A DNA stretch of 64,000 nt. Origin: Paguma larvata. Taxonomy: Eukaryota; Chordata; Mammalia; Carnivora; Viverridae. Position numbers and translations under genes: made by a program. The DNA lies in the NCBI GenBank assembly GCA_030068075.1, contig CM057841.1:47967030-48031029 (forward strand), given 5' to 3'. Position 1 is the stretch's first letter; every line of letters starts with the position of its first letter. Positions 24,661 through 38,100 of the stretch are shown one piece after another. A model generated the notes under the pieces. That model ran no database searches, was not told the DNA's origin, and saw only the letters and a list, made by a program, of their open reading frames with translations.

Positions 24661-25904
24661 GCTGGAGAGCCAGGCAGGCAGCTCGGGTGGGGCCGGGACT
24701 CAACGGAGAGGCGATGGCGCAGCAGCCCTGCGAGGCGGCCATCTGCCAGGCCCCCATGGGGCGGGGACGGGCACCGAGCAGGCAGAGGAGGAACAGGAGC
24801 CCAGGTTCTGGAAGTGGACTCTTCTGGGTCCGGATCCTCCATTCCTTGTCCCCTGATCAGCTGGGCGCCTGGCAGCGTGGTGCTGTCCGTGTGGAGTGAC
24901 AGGCGTACCCCCTGCCCGGCGTGTGAGGACCCCGCGAGATGACACAGGAGGACCCTAGGGCTGGGCCTCCGGAGACTCGGAAACCACCTGTGCAGGCCAT
25001 TTCACGGGTCGGGGTTGAAGGAAAAAGTGGGTGCCCTCCCCCGCCTTCTTACTCAGGAAAGGAATCAGCATCCTGTTCAGTTATTCAGAGCTCTCCAGGG
25101 CACGGCCCGGCTGACCTACCCAGATCCACCTTCCCCTCCCCCAGAGTGGCCAGGACCCGGTGAGCCTGCAGAGGCTCGAGCGGCTCTTCTTTCCCATCAC
25201 CCCTTGCCCGCCCCGCTGAGGCTCCTGTAACACCCTCAGCGCTGTGCCCGGCGTGCGGGAAGAGCTTCCAGTGAGCTAGCTAATACTTCATTGTTCCTGC
25301 CGTCTGGAGGCGTCGCGGCCCAGCAGTCTCGGCATTGTTTTCCTTCTCCCGAAACTTGGGGTGTCCTTGGGATGGGATGGCAAAGCCTGGATAAGACGAG
25401 ACAGCCGCTGCCTCTACATACCTAGCTCTCTCCGCCCCAGCCACAGGGGTCGGGGGCAGAACAGCACTTCCTGGGGCAGAGGAGACAACCCGGCTGAAGC
25501 AAACATCTGGAGCACAGCGGGGCTTGAGGCTAGATGGGGTGTGTGCCCCTACCGCTGCGCCTCTCCGAGGTGCCTCTTCCCAGCTTCTCTCCCTTCCCCT
25601 CTTACGGTGATTTCGTGAGTGGAGCTTGGGGGAGGCTCCTTGGTGCTACGCATTATCGCCGTGTCCCGACAGCACGGGTTCAGGGGTTTCCTGAGCTGAA
25701 CCGGCCTCCCACGTTCCCTGGACGGGGTAGCCAGGCCCTGGGTGATCGGGGGGTGGGGGTGGGGGGAATGTAGCATCTGGGAAGCTGCTCTCTGCGGACA
25801 GGCTGTGCACAGCATGCAGGGGCCTGGCCAGGATGAGCAGAGGGGGCGTGCTGAAGCGGCGCACCGGAGGATCGCCGCGCCTTGACACGGTCCCCGCGGT
25901 AACG

Positions 25905-26880
25905 TTCATTGAGCAGTGGTTATTCAGCAGCTACTCGGTGCCAGACCCTCGTCATGAGGGTCACAGGCAGGGCTCTGCCCTTTGAAGCTCACGTTCTGGA
26001 GGGAGAGACAGCCAGGACCCCGTAAACGAGTCTGTCACCCAGACGATCCGGGTGGTGAGAAATGCTCAGACAGACACAGGACTTTCCTTAGAAAGGGCTG
26101 GTGGGAGATGAGCCCCGGACAGAGACCTCCCCAGGGCCCGGCGTTGGAGCTGACATCTCGACAGCCATAGAGGGCTGGCCATGTGCTGGTCCCTCGGCAG
26201 AGCTTTTCCAGGCCAGGGTGGAGGTCAGGAACAGAAGGAATGCACAAGGGGCCAGCACGCCGGGAGTGAAGGAGGAATCATAAGAGCTGAAGTTAAAGAG
26301 AAGTGACCAGAAGGCGTGAGGTCCTGGAGGTGTGGCAAGGAGCTGGGGTTTGTTTAGATCCAGTGGGAAGCCACTAGAGAAGAGCCTGCTCTGTTTAGCA
26401 CTTTTTAAGGCTTGCCCCAGTGGGCAGTCCACTCGGGGGGTGGACCGTAGGGGTGAGAGAAGCAGCAGGGAGACCGGTGAGGAGCCGGCTTGGAACTGAC
26501 CGGAAGAGATAGCCGACGCTTGCCCGGGCTGGCGGGCGCACCAGACAGAGAGCCAGGGGATCAAGGACGGCTCCTTCCTTGGTCTGGGCGGAGCAGCTAG
26601 GCGGCCACGGCAGTGACACTGCTTCCTGAGATGGGGAAGGCTCGGGCGCAGGCCTAGGGGGATGCAGAGAGTTGTGCTGTGACCCCGCCAAGTTCGAAAT
26701 GCCCATTGGACAGCTGCTGATCTAGAGACAGCCTTGAAAATAGAGGCCCAGGCTCAGCCACCAAGACGTGCAGCTGAGAGAGAGATACAGTGCGCATGTA
26801 CGGAACCGCCACAGCACTAGCGGAGCGGCAGTCGCTTAAGGAGGGGAAAGTGTGCTGGGAAGAGAAGAGCATTTCTAGAA
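25905..26880 (+). repeat. Long ancient repeat remnant (L2-class?)
   Basis: Starts 'cattgagcagtggttattca ... cagctactcggtgccagacc' and continues with 'ccagtgggaagccactagag', 'agcagggagaccggtgagga', 'ggatcaaggacggctccttc' and 'gcccattggacagctgctga'. The order follows a long, very common ancient mammalian repeat. Class assignment is from memory; no coding capacity. Confidence 0.5.
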
Positions 26881-29011
26881 CACTCTACCATCCCTCACCT
26901 TCTTTATGCATCGGTGTTCCTGAGTTCTAAGGGACACCAGGAGGCCGTGGCGCTCACCTGTCCCTACCGCCACCCCCTTTGCCTGCCCCTCCCCCACACC
27001 TCCCTGGCTGTCCTCGCGTGAGAATGCCACCCCTGCCCTCTGGCTGCTGCAGGTCCCTATGCCTCGTGGGCCTTGGAGAGTGCTGCCTGGCAGAGCCTCA
27101 GCTGTTGGTCTCTGTCATGGAGACGGCAGCAGCTGCAGGTGACGGGCATTTGTGACCATTTGTCAGAATGCTCCCCTTCCTCCCTGGCCTGCCCTTCTGG
27201 AACATTTCTATCCCACAGCCCTGGAGACAGGGCTTATCCAGGGGTGGGAGGCCTGGGAGGGGAAAGAAAGTGCTGTCTGTGCTCTACAGAAAGGCCAGGC
27301 TTCCTCCTGTGAGCTGGCTGTCACCCCAGCTAGGGTCCAGTCACCGTACACCACGTACCCCCACGTGAGCTATCCCTGGTCTCAGCGGCTCTCCTCTGAG
27401 TAGCCACCACTGTACAGGTAGGTATTACCCCCAATTAGGAGGTGAAGAAATTGTGGCCCAGAGACACTGGGGTCACCCAGCTGGCCAGGAGCCACCCAGG
27501 TGATGGCAGAGCCCTTCCCACACCACCCTCCAGCCCCACCCCTCCAACAGCCTTGTTTCCACCTCTCTGGTGGGTTCTTCCCCAGGGCTGCCGTTCCTAG
27601 CTGGGCCCGGGCTGGAGACGGCCTGCCCAGTGTTTGCGCTTCGTGGTTTGGCCTCTCCATTACCAAATGCTCTGGGATTTTTCTGGAGCCGGGGGTGGGG
27701 AAGAATCTTCTGCTGTCTGGCCCCAAGGCATGGCTGGTATTCAGAGGGAAGCAGGAAACCAGACCCTGATAAATGCAGAGTTTGGTGTGAGTTCAGTGCC
27801 CTGGGTAGACATGTTTCAGGCCCATTGGCTCCAAATGTGATTCACGCTCAGCACACGAGACCTTGAGGCCTCAGACCTTTGTCCCCACAAGCTGGAGTCC
27901 TAATCTGTATACTTCCCAGAAGCAGAGACGAGGAGACAGGCAGACAGATGTGAACCCCGAATGGGAGGGGGTGCCGTGCGCTAGTGCAGTCAGGAGCTCA
28001 GTGGCCACACCCCGACCCTCCAAGCCCCACCTGCCGGCTCCCTGGTTTGCCTTTCTGGATTTTCAGGAGCCTTGGGATCCCTGGACTCCTGACAGGAAGG
28101 CCCACTCGTACCCTCAAGGCCTGGCCTCCACAGGGACCACAGCAAACTAGGGAGGTCACCAGGCTTCCTCCGAGCCTGTCCTTGAGACCTGCCTGTCACT
28201 ATTGATGTCATCTGGCCCAAGGACCCTGGAAAAATCTCCTTTTCTCCATTCTCTGGATTTCCTGTTGTCTTTTTAATAAAATGGAGACTCTTTTGCACAA
28301 AGCCCACATCTTATCCCCCGCAAGACTATTACTAGAGGAGAGGTAGCAGGAAGGAGAAGCACCCTAACTAATCCTGTGACCTTGGTCAAGTCACTTTGCC
28401 TCCCTGTACCAGTGATTCATTATCCAGACAGCAAAGAGAAAACTCAGGGCTGTCATAGGGTTCATTCATCCCACAAGCCCCCCCTGAGCCCCTGCTACCG
28501 GCAGGCACGGTGCACCCCAGGTGGGGGTGCAGCCGGAACAAAACAAACAGGTTCCTGACGCGAGGGGGGAGAGCAGGGGACAGTACACGAATGACCAGTA
28601 TGTGTGTTATTTGTCACACGGAGATCATCTCTATCCAAAAAGTAAAGGCAGGAAGGGGTAGGGGGAGTACCTCGGGGTGTGGGGGCATCACTGGGGTGTG
28701 CGGGAGATCAGGTAACTTGGGGCTTCCGTGGCGATATTGGTAGCCAGAGGCCCACTGTTCCTCTCCGAATTCCATTTTGGGGCCCGGGGCACGGCAAGGA
28801 GGTAAACGCAGCCTGTGGGGCTCCAGAGCTCCTGGGCCCGGGCGAGCAGTGTCGGGAGGCACCGAGCCGGGCCCCCCTGACCCCCGCAGGCCTCAGAGCT
28901 GGGGTTCCAGGCCAAACCCAGAAGAGATCGGGTTCCCTCAGGATGCCGCAAGAGGGGGTTCCTAGGTTAAGCCCAGAGATTTCCATAACCTCCGCTCTGC
29001 CTGTTTTCCAG
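26881..29011 (+). other. VAC14: VAC14 intron end, single-copy DNA
   Basis: The last 2.1 kb before the first VAC14 exon in the window. It contains a MIR-like piece at about 28365-28460 and an L2-like piece at about 28455-28600, then the polypyrimidine tract and acceptor at 29010-29011. No other gene was seen. Confidence 0.65.
28365..28460 (+). repeat. MIR-like SINE remnant
   Basis: 'cctgtgaccttggtcaagtc' followed by 'actttgcctccctgtaccag' is the conserved MIR core (tgtgaccttgggcaagttacttaacctctctgtgcctcag). Forward orientation. Confidence 0.7.
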
Positions 29012-29186
29012 GCAGCTCTGCCTCCTGCTGAACGCAGAGAACATCTTTCACTCGATGGCAGATATCCTGCTCCGAGAGGAGGACCTCAAGTTCGCCTCGA
29101 CCATGGTCCACACCCTCAACACCATCCTGCTCACCTCCACAGAGCTCTTCCAGCTGAGAAACCAGCTCAAGGACCTGAAGACCCTG
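29012..29186 (+). CDS. VAC14: VAC14 coding exon (first in window)
   Basis: The exon is 175 nt: one base completing an Arg codon plus 58 codons, from [10 protein letters not shown] to QLKDLKTL. The acceptor is a clear pyrimidine tract ending ttttccag. The donor GTACTTCG is a poor match to the U2 consensus after position +3, but no other GT fits the protein frame. It begins the Fig4-binding helical region. Confidence 0.96.
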
Positions 29187-32100
29187 GTACTTCGTGTCCC
29201 CGGGCTCGGACCCCGGGTTTGATCCTGCGTGCACTTGAGCGCACAGCCGCGCTAGCCCACCCCGAGACCCCGGGAGGCTCACAGAGAGGAGACGGATGGC
29301 CTCCGAGATCCCTGGGTCAGGTGTAAAATGCAGATTCCCCGGGTTAGCTACATGGAAGTGGCAACCGGGGCAGTAAGTCCCAGCCGGTTTCCTTAGAGCC
29401 GCCCACTGCGGAGATCTTTGCCCACAGAAGGCTCTAGACTCTAGAGTCCACGTGCCCTCCTGGATTCACCAAAGACATTATGCCTTCCACTGGTTGACAC
29501 CCCACCCCAGTTGCCACGGGGTCCCTGCCCCCTCGCGGAAAGAGCGGACCACGTGAAGGGACCCAGCGGTTCACGCCACCCTGCCTGAGTCAGGTTTCTG
29601 GATGACAGTGTTGCTAGACATCAGGGGTCATCGCTCTCCTCCCCCTCTTCCCTGGCCCCGTCCTCTCCAACAGCTGGACGTGTGTCTCACAAGGCATCCT
29701 GTCCTGAGCCAGGGTGTCACAGCGCTGCCTGGCCTCGGCTTTGGATAAGGACCCACAGGGCTGGTCAGAGAGAGCAGGGAGGCGCTCTCCATCCTGTCAT
29801 CCTGCTCTGAGGGACACGGGTCAGGGGTCTCGCTCGGCCCAAGGGCAGGAGGCGGAACCATCCCGGATGTGCTGGTGGCTCCAGGGGTTTCATTCCCCAG
29901 TGTGGGCCGTGGTCTCCACCCCCCCACCCACCTTCCCAGCTCACACCCTGCCTCCGCTCCCTCTCGGAGAGTCTCAGGGACATCCAAGCCTGTATCGGAG
30001 CATCTGGGGCCAGGCAGCTCGGAATGATGCAGGCCACACCTCTGCCTTCTTCCTGTGGTTCTTTCCAGACATTCGCAGAGGACTTAAGAATTTTCCTCAG
30101 GGCAGGGGCTCCCCTCAGGGTGTGGGTTCAGCTCCTGGGCCGCTTCCTGAGCGCCAGGTGGGCTGCAGAGAAGAGAGGAGATGGCATCTGAAGATGAGAC
30201 GGGACGCTGCCAGGGAGGGCCCAGGCCCTGAGGAAGCTTCCTCCCTGCCCACACCCGAGCCCTCCCGACAGCCTTCCCAGCCCCACGGGCTCCAGGACCA
30301 CAGTTCGAGGAGGACAATTACCATTCTTTGCCGAGGGCAGAAATGCCAGCACAGAGCACAGGCTCACGCCTGACCAGGCCCTCACAGCCACCACCACGTG
30401 GCTCTGTGGGACCGGGAGTAATGACAGGGTCTGAGGAAGAGCTGTCAGCATTTCCTTTGTGACAACTCGTTCCCAGCCGGGCTGCCAAACACAGCCCTGG
30501 GTGCTGAGCTGTCTCCCCGGCGCTGAGCGAGGGCCCCTGGGTCTCAGGCCCCGCGTGGACCCCGGGTGGGAAGGAGTGGGGGCTCTGCCAGCTGCTCACA
30601 CCTCTTCCTCCGCAGGAGAGCCAGAACCTGTTCTGCTGCCTGTACCGCTCCTGGTGCCACAACCCAGTCACCACAGTGTCCCTGTGCTTCCTCACCCAGA
30701 ACTACCGGCACGCCTATGACCTCATCCAGAAGTTGTATCCTTCGCTCTCACTGTCCTTCCCAGTCAGCCACTGAGGGACAGGTGGGGGCCGAGTGCTCCC
30801 TTTCTGCCACACTCGTGCCCTGTCCCTGTGCTCTGCCTCCAGGCCTTGTGACATCGGGATTTCCGAGGGCGTGGCCAGGGGTATGCTAGGTCTTGCGGAG
30901 GAGAGCTGGCCCTGGAGAAATCTCATAAGCCAGGGATCGAGGCTGAGCAGGCCCAGCCTGGTGCTGCTGGGTGCAGATGGAGCCCCCTAGGTGAGGGTGT
31001 CCCCGGGCAGCGGCAGAGGCTGGGAGAGGCCCGGAACCGGAAGGCAGGCAGACCTGGCGAAGTCTGCGGGCTTGAGCTCTAGTGTCTGCAGCACTGCTGG
31101 TGAGGAGCTCAGGGACCTTCTGGGGCCACAGAGCCAGAGCCCAGCTTAGCAGTGACCCAGAGGGGAGAAGCTGGCTGGGGGAGAGGCCTCGGCAAGAGAG
31201 AAGACCCCCAGCATCCCTCAGGGCCTGCGAAAAGCATCCATGGGCAGAGCGGTCACAGTTCTTAAAACACTGCAGTAAACCAGCTTCCTGGAGTGAAGAA
31301 CTACTTAGGATGCAAAATGGGCCTCCTTTTCTGACGGGCCATGAGTTGGGGGTAAGGAGAGAGTTCCTAAGGTGACTCCATTAAGGGTTAGTGTGGCCTG
31401 GCCTCGCTCCCTCAGGGTGCTTGCTCTCCTTCCACACCCTAGATTTGCTTTTCTCGGCCACTGGCATGGCCCAGAAACTGCAGGCCACACGTTTGCCACA
31501 GCCCTGACCTTGGCCCTGCCGACAAGCGTCCACTCGGGCAGGAACCAAGACCTTTCCTGCTCAGCCTCCCCCTCCCCCCAACACAGGCTGCAGGGCTGAG
31601 ATAAGAGCCTCTCAGAGCCGGGAGGGCGCAGAGGAGAGAGCCACAGAGCAGAGGTGGAGTGCCCATGCAGGGGGGAGAGCTGTGGCCTTTCTTATTTAGA
31701 GGGACAGAGAGGCAAAGAGGCAGATAGACTGATATCCTCTGTGTGCCTTCATGCCGAGGCAGAAGCAGGCTCCACCTACGAAGCCAGGGCCCCAGTGGGA
31801 AAAGCATGTGTTCCTAGCTCTCCAGTTCCCCCACCCCAGCAGAGGCCCCTCACGGACACGGGCCGTCCCGGCCAGGCTTTCCTTGACCACCCACCCAGCG
31901 GGGACCTGGAAGTCACGGTGGATTTCCTCACGGAGGTGGACAAACTGGTGCAGCTGATCGAGTGCCCCATCTTCACATGTAAGAGCCCGGCCCCCGGAGC
32001 GCGGCAGGGGCGAGCCAGCTCAGCCGCTCTGCTGCCTCTGGGGAGGGAGGCAGCAGGGAGGGCACTCACCCGAGGGTGTTTCCTAGAATGTCAGGAACCG

Positions 32101-35100
32101 AAGACTAGGGATGACGGTCAGAGCTGGGGAGTCCAGTCCAGTAGGACTCAGACGTGGTGTCAGGACGAGCGCCTCAAGGTGCCCAGCGCGCGGTCAAACC
32201 CACCTAAGGGTTAATAACCTCCTTACCGAGGGGGGCCAGAGCATTGCTGCCAGGCAGCTGCTGAGGGAGCTGTCGCAGAGCTGCTGGCAGCCGCCCCTCG
32301 CCCCTCGGAGCGCGCAGCCGCCCCTCGGAGCCCGCTGCCCTCTGCCCGGAAGCCACGCCCTCCTCTCTCCGCAAAGCAGAGTATTTGCTGGCAGCGGATG
32401 CACAGGAGCTCCCCGATTGTAACATCCAGGCTGAGTGTGCATAAGTGGCAGCCGGTTGGGGCGAGCACAGCTCCTGGCGCCTCAGCACACACAGCGCTTG
32501 TCCCCCAAAGTCGGTGACTCTTGGGATAAAACTTGAGTGCTTCCTTAGGTAAGGCAAGGGAGCGGGGAAGTGGCCCTGCCGGTGGCCTCCTTCCTGCTGA
32601 GCCGGTGGCCTAGGCCTCCTGCCCTCCGGCAGTGCCTCTGACCTGCCCAAGCTTCTCCACACGGCCAGGCCCCACGGTGGTCGATGCCCAGGAGACACCA
32701 GAGCTAGATGGAGATCCCATTCCCAGCAGAGTGTATCAAAGCCTGTCCCAAGTGGTTCCCTGGCCCGACCTCTCACTTCCCCACTGGCCTTCTGGGGCAG
32801 CCAGGCACACACTCATGTGAGGTCAGGTCCACCCTGACCCTGGAGAAGCTGCAAGCGTCTTCTCGCCAGGCCTAGGGCTCCATTGGGGCGACCACAACAG
32901 ATTCACCCTGGTCCTGCCCAGCACCCATCCCAGCCCTGGCTTGCCTGCCCCCCCATGGTGACTGCCTTGGCCCCACAGGCCCAGGGGTATCTACTCAGGT
33001 CTCCACCGGTGGCTTCTGCTCCCTGGGGTAGGCAGAGGGTTGGGCAAGGCCTCGGTGCTCTGGCTCCAGCATCAGCCCAGACCCCTGCACGGCTACTGCC
33101 CAGGCAACATGGCCTCTCCAGAAATTTGTGGCTCCTCCACAAAGGATGCCTGAGACTGGGCCTTCGATACACAAGAAAGCAGGAGCCAGTGTTCTCCTGG
33201 AGGGGCTCAGAGTAGGGAAACGTGGGCCTGTTTAATTGGGACGGGTGCCGGGCAGGACCAGGGGTGCCTCTGCTGTCTGGTGGGGTACTGGCAGGGCTGG
33301 TGTCTGAGATGGCTTTCCAAAAGCACCTACCAGACACTCCTGAGCTGGGCGTGTGTTTAGCCACACGCATAAGCGTTTTTCTACCCTGCCCTCCCTTAAA
33401 GCTGTCCTAATCCTGTCTTTCTCTCCCGCTCACCCTATTTATAGCTCTCTTGTGCTGGCACGTGCAGAGCCGAGCGGGGAATCTGTTACACTACACGCCC
33501 CGAGCCCCCTCATCACCAGGCTGCATTCAGTGTAGGGGCTCAGGGACGAGGCCCCAGCAGCAGCTTGGGGGTCACCAGGCTGAGGTGACTCTAAGGATAG
33601 ACGGTCATGTGGGTGGGCAGGAAGAAAGAGCGGTTAGCTCCGGGGAACGGCTGCTGGAGGAGGGGACAGGTGTGTCTGGCTGTAGAGGAGCCCCTGCCTC
33701 GCTCGAAGCCACGGCCACCTGGCTGGCCCTCTCCCAGGCAGGCCGAGGTGTGGCCCGGGGCAGTGCCTGACCCCCGACCTCTACCCTCTGCCCTGCCGCA
33801 GATCTGCGCCTGCAGTTGCTGGACGTGAAGAACAACCCGTACCTGATCAAGGCCCTCTACGGCCTGCTCATGCTGCTGCCGCAGAGCAGCGCCTTCCAGC
33901 TGCTCTCCCACCGGCTACAGTGCGTGCCCAACCCCGAGCTGCTGCAGACCGAGTGAGTGCCGGGCCGGGGATCGCCGCCCTGCGCCTGTGAGGGAGGCAG
34001 AGGCTTTCGCCACCGAGAGAGGCCAGGCCAGAGGGACTAGGCGCAAGAGGGGTCTCCCTTGTCTTGGCATCACGTCCCTCTGGCACTGTGGACGCTGGCC
34101 ACCCCGCGGCCAGTTGCACTCAGGCCTCTTAAAGCACCAGGCTGGGGGCTTCTGCGAGTGTTTGCAAAGTGGTAGAGGGTAGCGAGATCGTCTCCCGGCA
34201 ATCAGGGTCGAGTTAATCTACAAAATGAAAGCGCCTGCCCGAGTCACCCAGACGGAGGCCCCTGGAGGGACTCTGCAGGAGGAGTTCATGTCCTCGGTCA
34301 GAGACGGCCTCCAGACCTGCGGCAGTAGGCATGAGAGCAAGGCCTCAGGCGGCCCTCCCCTCCGTCTGTGGCAGAGGCTCCAACCTGGCCCACAGAGAGA
34401 CCCCAGCATCCCTGGGACAAGGAGGCACCCGTGGCGACCCTGCTTGAGCCCTGCCCATGGGAAGAACGGGTCCCGGGCATACCTCCATCGTGAGGCCCAG
34501 CGTGGCAGACTCCATGCAGGAGGGCCGTAGCCCAGCAGGGTGGGGGGCGTCCAGCCAGGCTCCCACCCCGAACCCGCTGCTGGCCCGGCCCCCAGAGCCT
34601 GTTGGGCCGTGTCTATATTTGGTAACCCTTGGAGGCTTTGCCTCATCCACAGGCATTTGGCATCCGAGATGGAAAATTTCACTTGTCAGGTCGCCATGGA
34701 AACAAGCAGAGCCACTGAGAAGATTTACGCTGAATGGAGCGCACCCAGCTTGCATCAGATGCCCTGTGTCTAGAATTCCCTCCCAGGCTGTTAGAGCCAC
34801 TTGGCCGGCCTGGCACCTCGCTCCTGCGAAGGGCCTTGGGCTTAGGCACTTGGGACTGATGCGGGCAGCCTTAAATGCGCCTGTCTCACACGCAGGGCCC
34901 CTGACCCAAGCCCTTGTGCCCTCCGTAGCACTGGGTTTAGGCTCCCGCCACCCCTCCCACCCAGCTTGGCCTCTCCAGAGGCTGAGTGTGGGCCACCTGA
35001 CAGGCTGGCCACCCTAGGCTGGCTGGAGGGGCTTGAGCCCTGAGCAGGTGTGGCCCCCAGGCCAAGGCCCAGCTCCTGCCTGCTCCACCCCTTTTTCTAG

Positions 35101-38100
35101 ACAGCAGTGCTCTGGGATGACAGGGCAAGGCACTGTCCCAGCTGCTCTTAGTGACACCCAAGTTATCCCCAGGGGAGCAGGGAGGTGGCTTTTATACTTG
35201 GAGTCGCTTGGCTGGAATAATTCTAGCTCCTGGGACACAGAGGCCCTGAAGCCCCACGGTGCTTCACTGGCCTGGCCCCTGCACCAGCCTTTCCGATGTC
35301 CAGTGGGTGTTAGGGTTACCCTGGTAGGCACTGAGGATTCCTCCTTTCTTGGCGCCGGGGGAGGGGAGAAGGAGGCAGGAACAGCTGCTTCTCTGTGATC
35401 TTTGTTTGGTTCTTGTCTCCACCTCTACCCCCAACCAGGCTGCCTTCCTGAAGGAGGTTTCTGGGCCAGGCCACAGACCCTGTGATGCTAAGGGCCATTC
35501 CCCTGTCAGAGCTCTGCACACGACATCTCCTTGTCTTGGGTGGGGAAGTAAAGCTCGGAGTGGTCGGAGCCCTCCCTGCATGCTCCAGGGCAGGATACAG
35601 CAAGTTTGCAGCGGGAAGCCGGGGAAAACGGCTTCTCTCTTAGCCTCCCATGGCCAGAGTCAGAGAAGTCTTGGGCCAAGGGGTTGAGGCCTCTTAAGTA
35701 GGGGATTCTGCAGGCCAGTGGACAGTTCAGAGGCCTGGACTAGGATCTGGTCCAAGCTCTGCTGAGGATTTGCTCTGTGACCTCAGACAAGCCCCTCACC
35801 TGGCTCTGGGTTTCTTCATTAGTAGATGAGTATTTGGACTAGATGGATGCTTGAGGCTCTGCCCAGCCATTAAGGCCCCGGGTTCCCAGCCTTTCTTTGC
35901 AAGGACCTAGGAGGAGCTGTGTCACAGATGCAGGCAGGGAGACATCAGGCAGAGAAGGGCCTCCAGAACAGCTGGGGGAGGGGTCAGATTGCAAGGCTGG
36001 GCACAGAGGGACGGCTCACACCCAGGAGAGGAAGAAAAGGACAGTCACAGCCCTGGGAGGGGCAGGCAGCTGGAAGACAGCTTTGGGTTGCCTGACAGGC
36101 CTGCAAGCCGGGAGCAGCTGGGTGGTTGGCGGGGGCGGGGGGGGGGGGTGCGGAGAGGGGTCTGCACCCCTTGCCCATCCTTCATTCCATGTGCTCAAGG
36201 CACCAGCAGGCCTTGGAGACTCTGGGCCCCCTCAGGCTTCCAGGCCACTCCCCAGAGATGATCTCAGTGAGGAAGGAGGGGACCTCTGAAGGAGATCTGG
36301 GGCTGCTTGCCAGCATTAGCCTGGTGACAGGTGCATGGGTGGGGCAGCAGGAGAGAGGGGCGGCTTTGGGTTCTGGAATCCCATCTCCACTGCTGGCGGG
36401 GTAACCCCCAGCCACTGAGTGCCTGACGAGTGCCGTAAACAGAACTCGAAGGACCTGAGCAGCAGCCATGCCCACTGAGACAGGCAGGGAGAGGAGCCCT
36501 GGCCTGCCCCCATGGGACATGCTCCTCTCTGCTTGCAAGAGCTCAGGCCAGGAGGGATCCAGGAAGAGAGGCCAAGTCACTGAGGGCAGCACTTGCCACC
36601 ATGAGGGCCCAGAGAGTGCAGGGTGTAGCCCACTCCTCCTCACCCCCACCCTTCCCTGGCCACACCTGTGCACATCACCTGGGTCTGCTGTCCACTGCCG
36701 GCATCTCCACAGAAACCCCTGATCTCAGTCCTGCCTGCGTGGGTCCGAAGTATTGAGGGGAACAGCACACAGACCCGTGAACGCCCAGCATCCAACGGCA
36801 TACTCCAGGGTCCTCTCCGGCCTCAGCTTTCCGGGCCCACCTATTTCTCCCACATCTCACCTACTTGGCTGGGGTGGCACCTGGTCACCCCTTGGGGCTA
36901 GAGCTCTAAGCTGCAGAGTGTCCCTCAGCCTCCCCAGGAGCCCAGGCAGTGACACCTGATGGTGTCCTATTCCCCGGGAAGTTGAATACAGCAGCCAGAG
37001 TCTAGAATGCTGCCCACAGTCTGGCCGCCCTAGAGTGGGCCCCACCTGGCTTCTCTTGTCTTTGTTGAACTAATGTTGCCTGAGGCCCAGGAAAGCAGCA
37101 GCCAGGGCACCATCCAAGGTGTCTTCAGATGGCGCATCTTCAACAGGAAGGGAACAACCCTGAGCAGGGGTGCAGGGGGCCCACCTCCAAGTTTCCAGAT
37201 GGTATCCCGCCCATGGGGAGGGCTCCCACTGCCCCTGAATGGTCAGACGTGCCTGTCGGGGGACAAGTTCATTGGTGAGGGTTTCCTTTAAGTGAAGCGC
37301 CATTGTGTTTCCCCAAAAATGGACTGAGCCACGGATGCACCCCAGGCCTGGAGCTGCTGAGCCCTGGCCAGCCTCACCTCAGGGGGCACAGTGGTCATAG
37401 CCACTGTGGCTGCTCATGAGGCACCTGGGCTGGTGCTGGGTGCCAGGCTAAGCTCTTACATTTTGAGCATCTTAGGCTAAGCATCTTACATGGGGTGGCC
37501 CCTGTGGCCGTCACCTCTACAGATGAGGAAACTGAGTCACACATCCAAGGCCAAACAGCTAGGAAGTGATCATATTACAGTTGGATCCAGGCTTCTCTAG
37601 CTCCGATGCCCAGCCGCTGCCTAGAGCCTGTGAACTCACAAGGCCCTAGGATTCTCATGAACAGCCCACAGCCTTCATGAGACCCCCTCACCAGGGCCAC
37701 TAGGTAGGTCTCAGGGGTGAGAAGCAAATACTTCTCCAGCCCCCACTGATCTGTTTCTCAAGCCACTGAGGCTAAAATGAAAGAGGAACAGACTCGTTCA
37801 TGAGACTCTGCTGGAGGGTCGGTTATACTGGGAAGGAGCCCAAGGGGACCTGGTCCCCCAGGAGTGAGCTGAACAGGGCTACTATGCCGCACAACTCTAG
37901 GGAGTATCAGGCACATTGTGGCTGTGCGCTGCACAACCCGTGCAGCTGTTCAGAGCAACCGGGGAGGGTGGGCGCAGCAGGAGTTTTAGGAGCCGTCAGC
38001 ATGCCCAGTGGGGAGACCAGCTCTCCTTCCCCAGGGACAGGGAATGACTGCAGGGCTCTGGACCCCGACACTCAATAAAAGATGTCCTGCCAAGCTGAAG

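Larger units (their letters stand above)
10561..25904 (+). other. VAC14: VAC14 intron, GC-rich single-copy DNA with ancient repeats
   Basis: No VAC14 exon or other gene was recognised in this 15 kb. The longest open frame (23251-24081, 276 codons) opens with GTG, is Pro/Ala/Gly/Ser-rich and shows no domain. A MIR-like piece lies at about 11145-11285, an L2-like piece at about 12650-12800, and a G-run at 17187-17200. Enhancer-like motif clusters occur at 13010-13110, 15650-15830 and 24570-24660. No young SINE is present, in contrast to 6.5-9.6 kb. Confidence 0.6.

Noticed and set aside
1..29011. Search for earlier VAC14 exons, CRISPR arrays, rRNA/tRNA genes or operons
   Set aside because: None recognised. 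tRNA-like sequence here belongs to SINE heads, which lack an intact cloverleaf, and bacterial features are not expected in this nuclear mammalian DNA.
28679..29326. 215-codon open frame overlapping a VAC14 exon
   Set aside because: Wrong frame relative to the VAC14 protein; the real exon 29012-29186 reads in another frame with matching splice sites.
38074..38079. AATAAA in the last VAC14 intron
   Set aside because: No good GU-rich downstream element and no sign of a terminal exon before it; an isolated hexamer is expected by chance.
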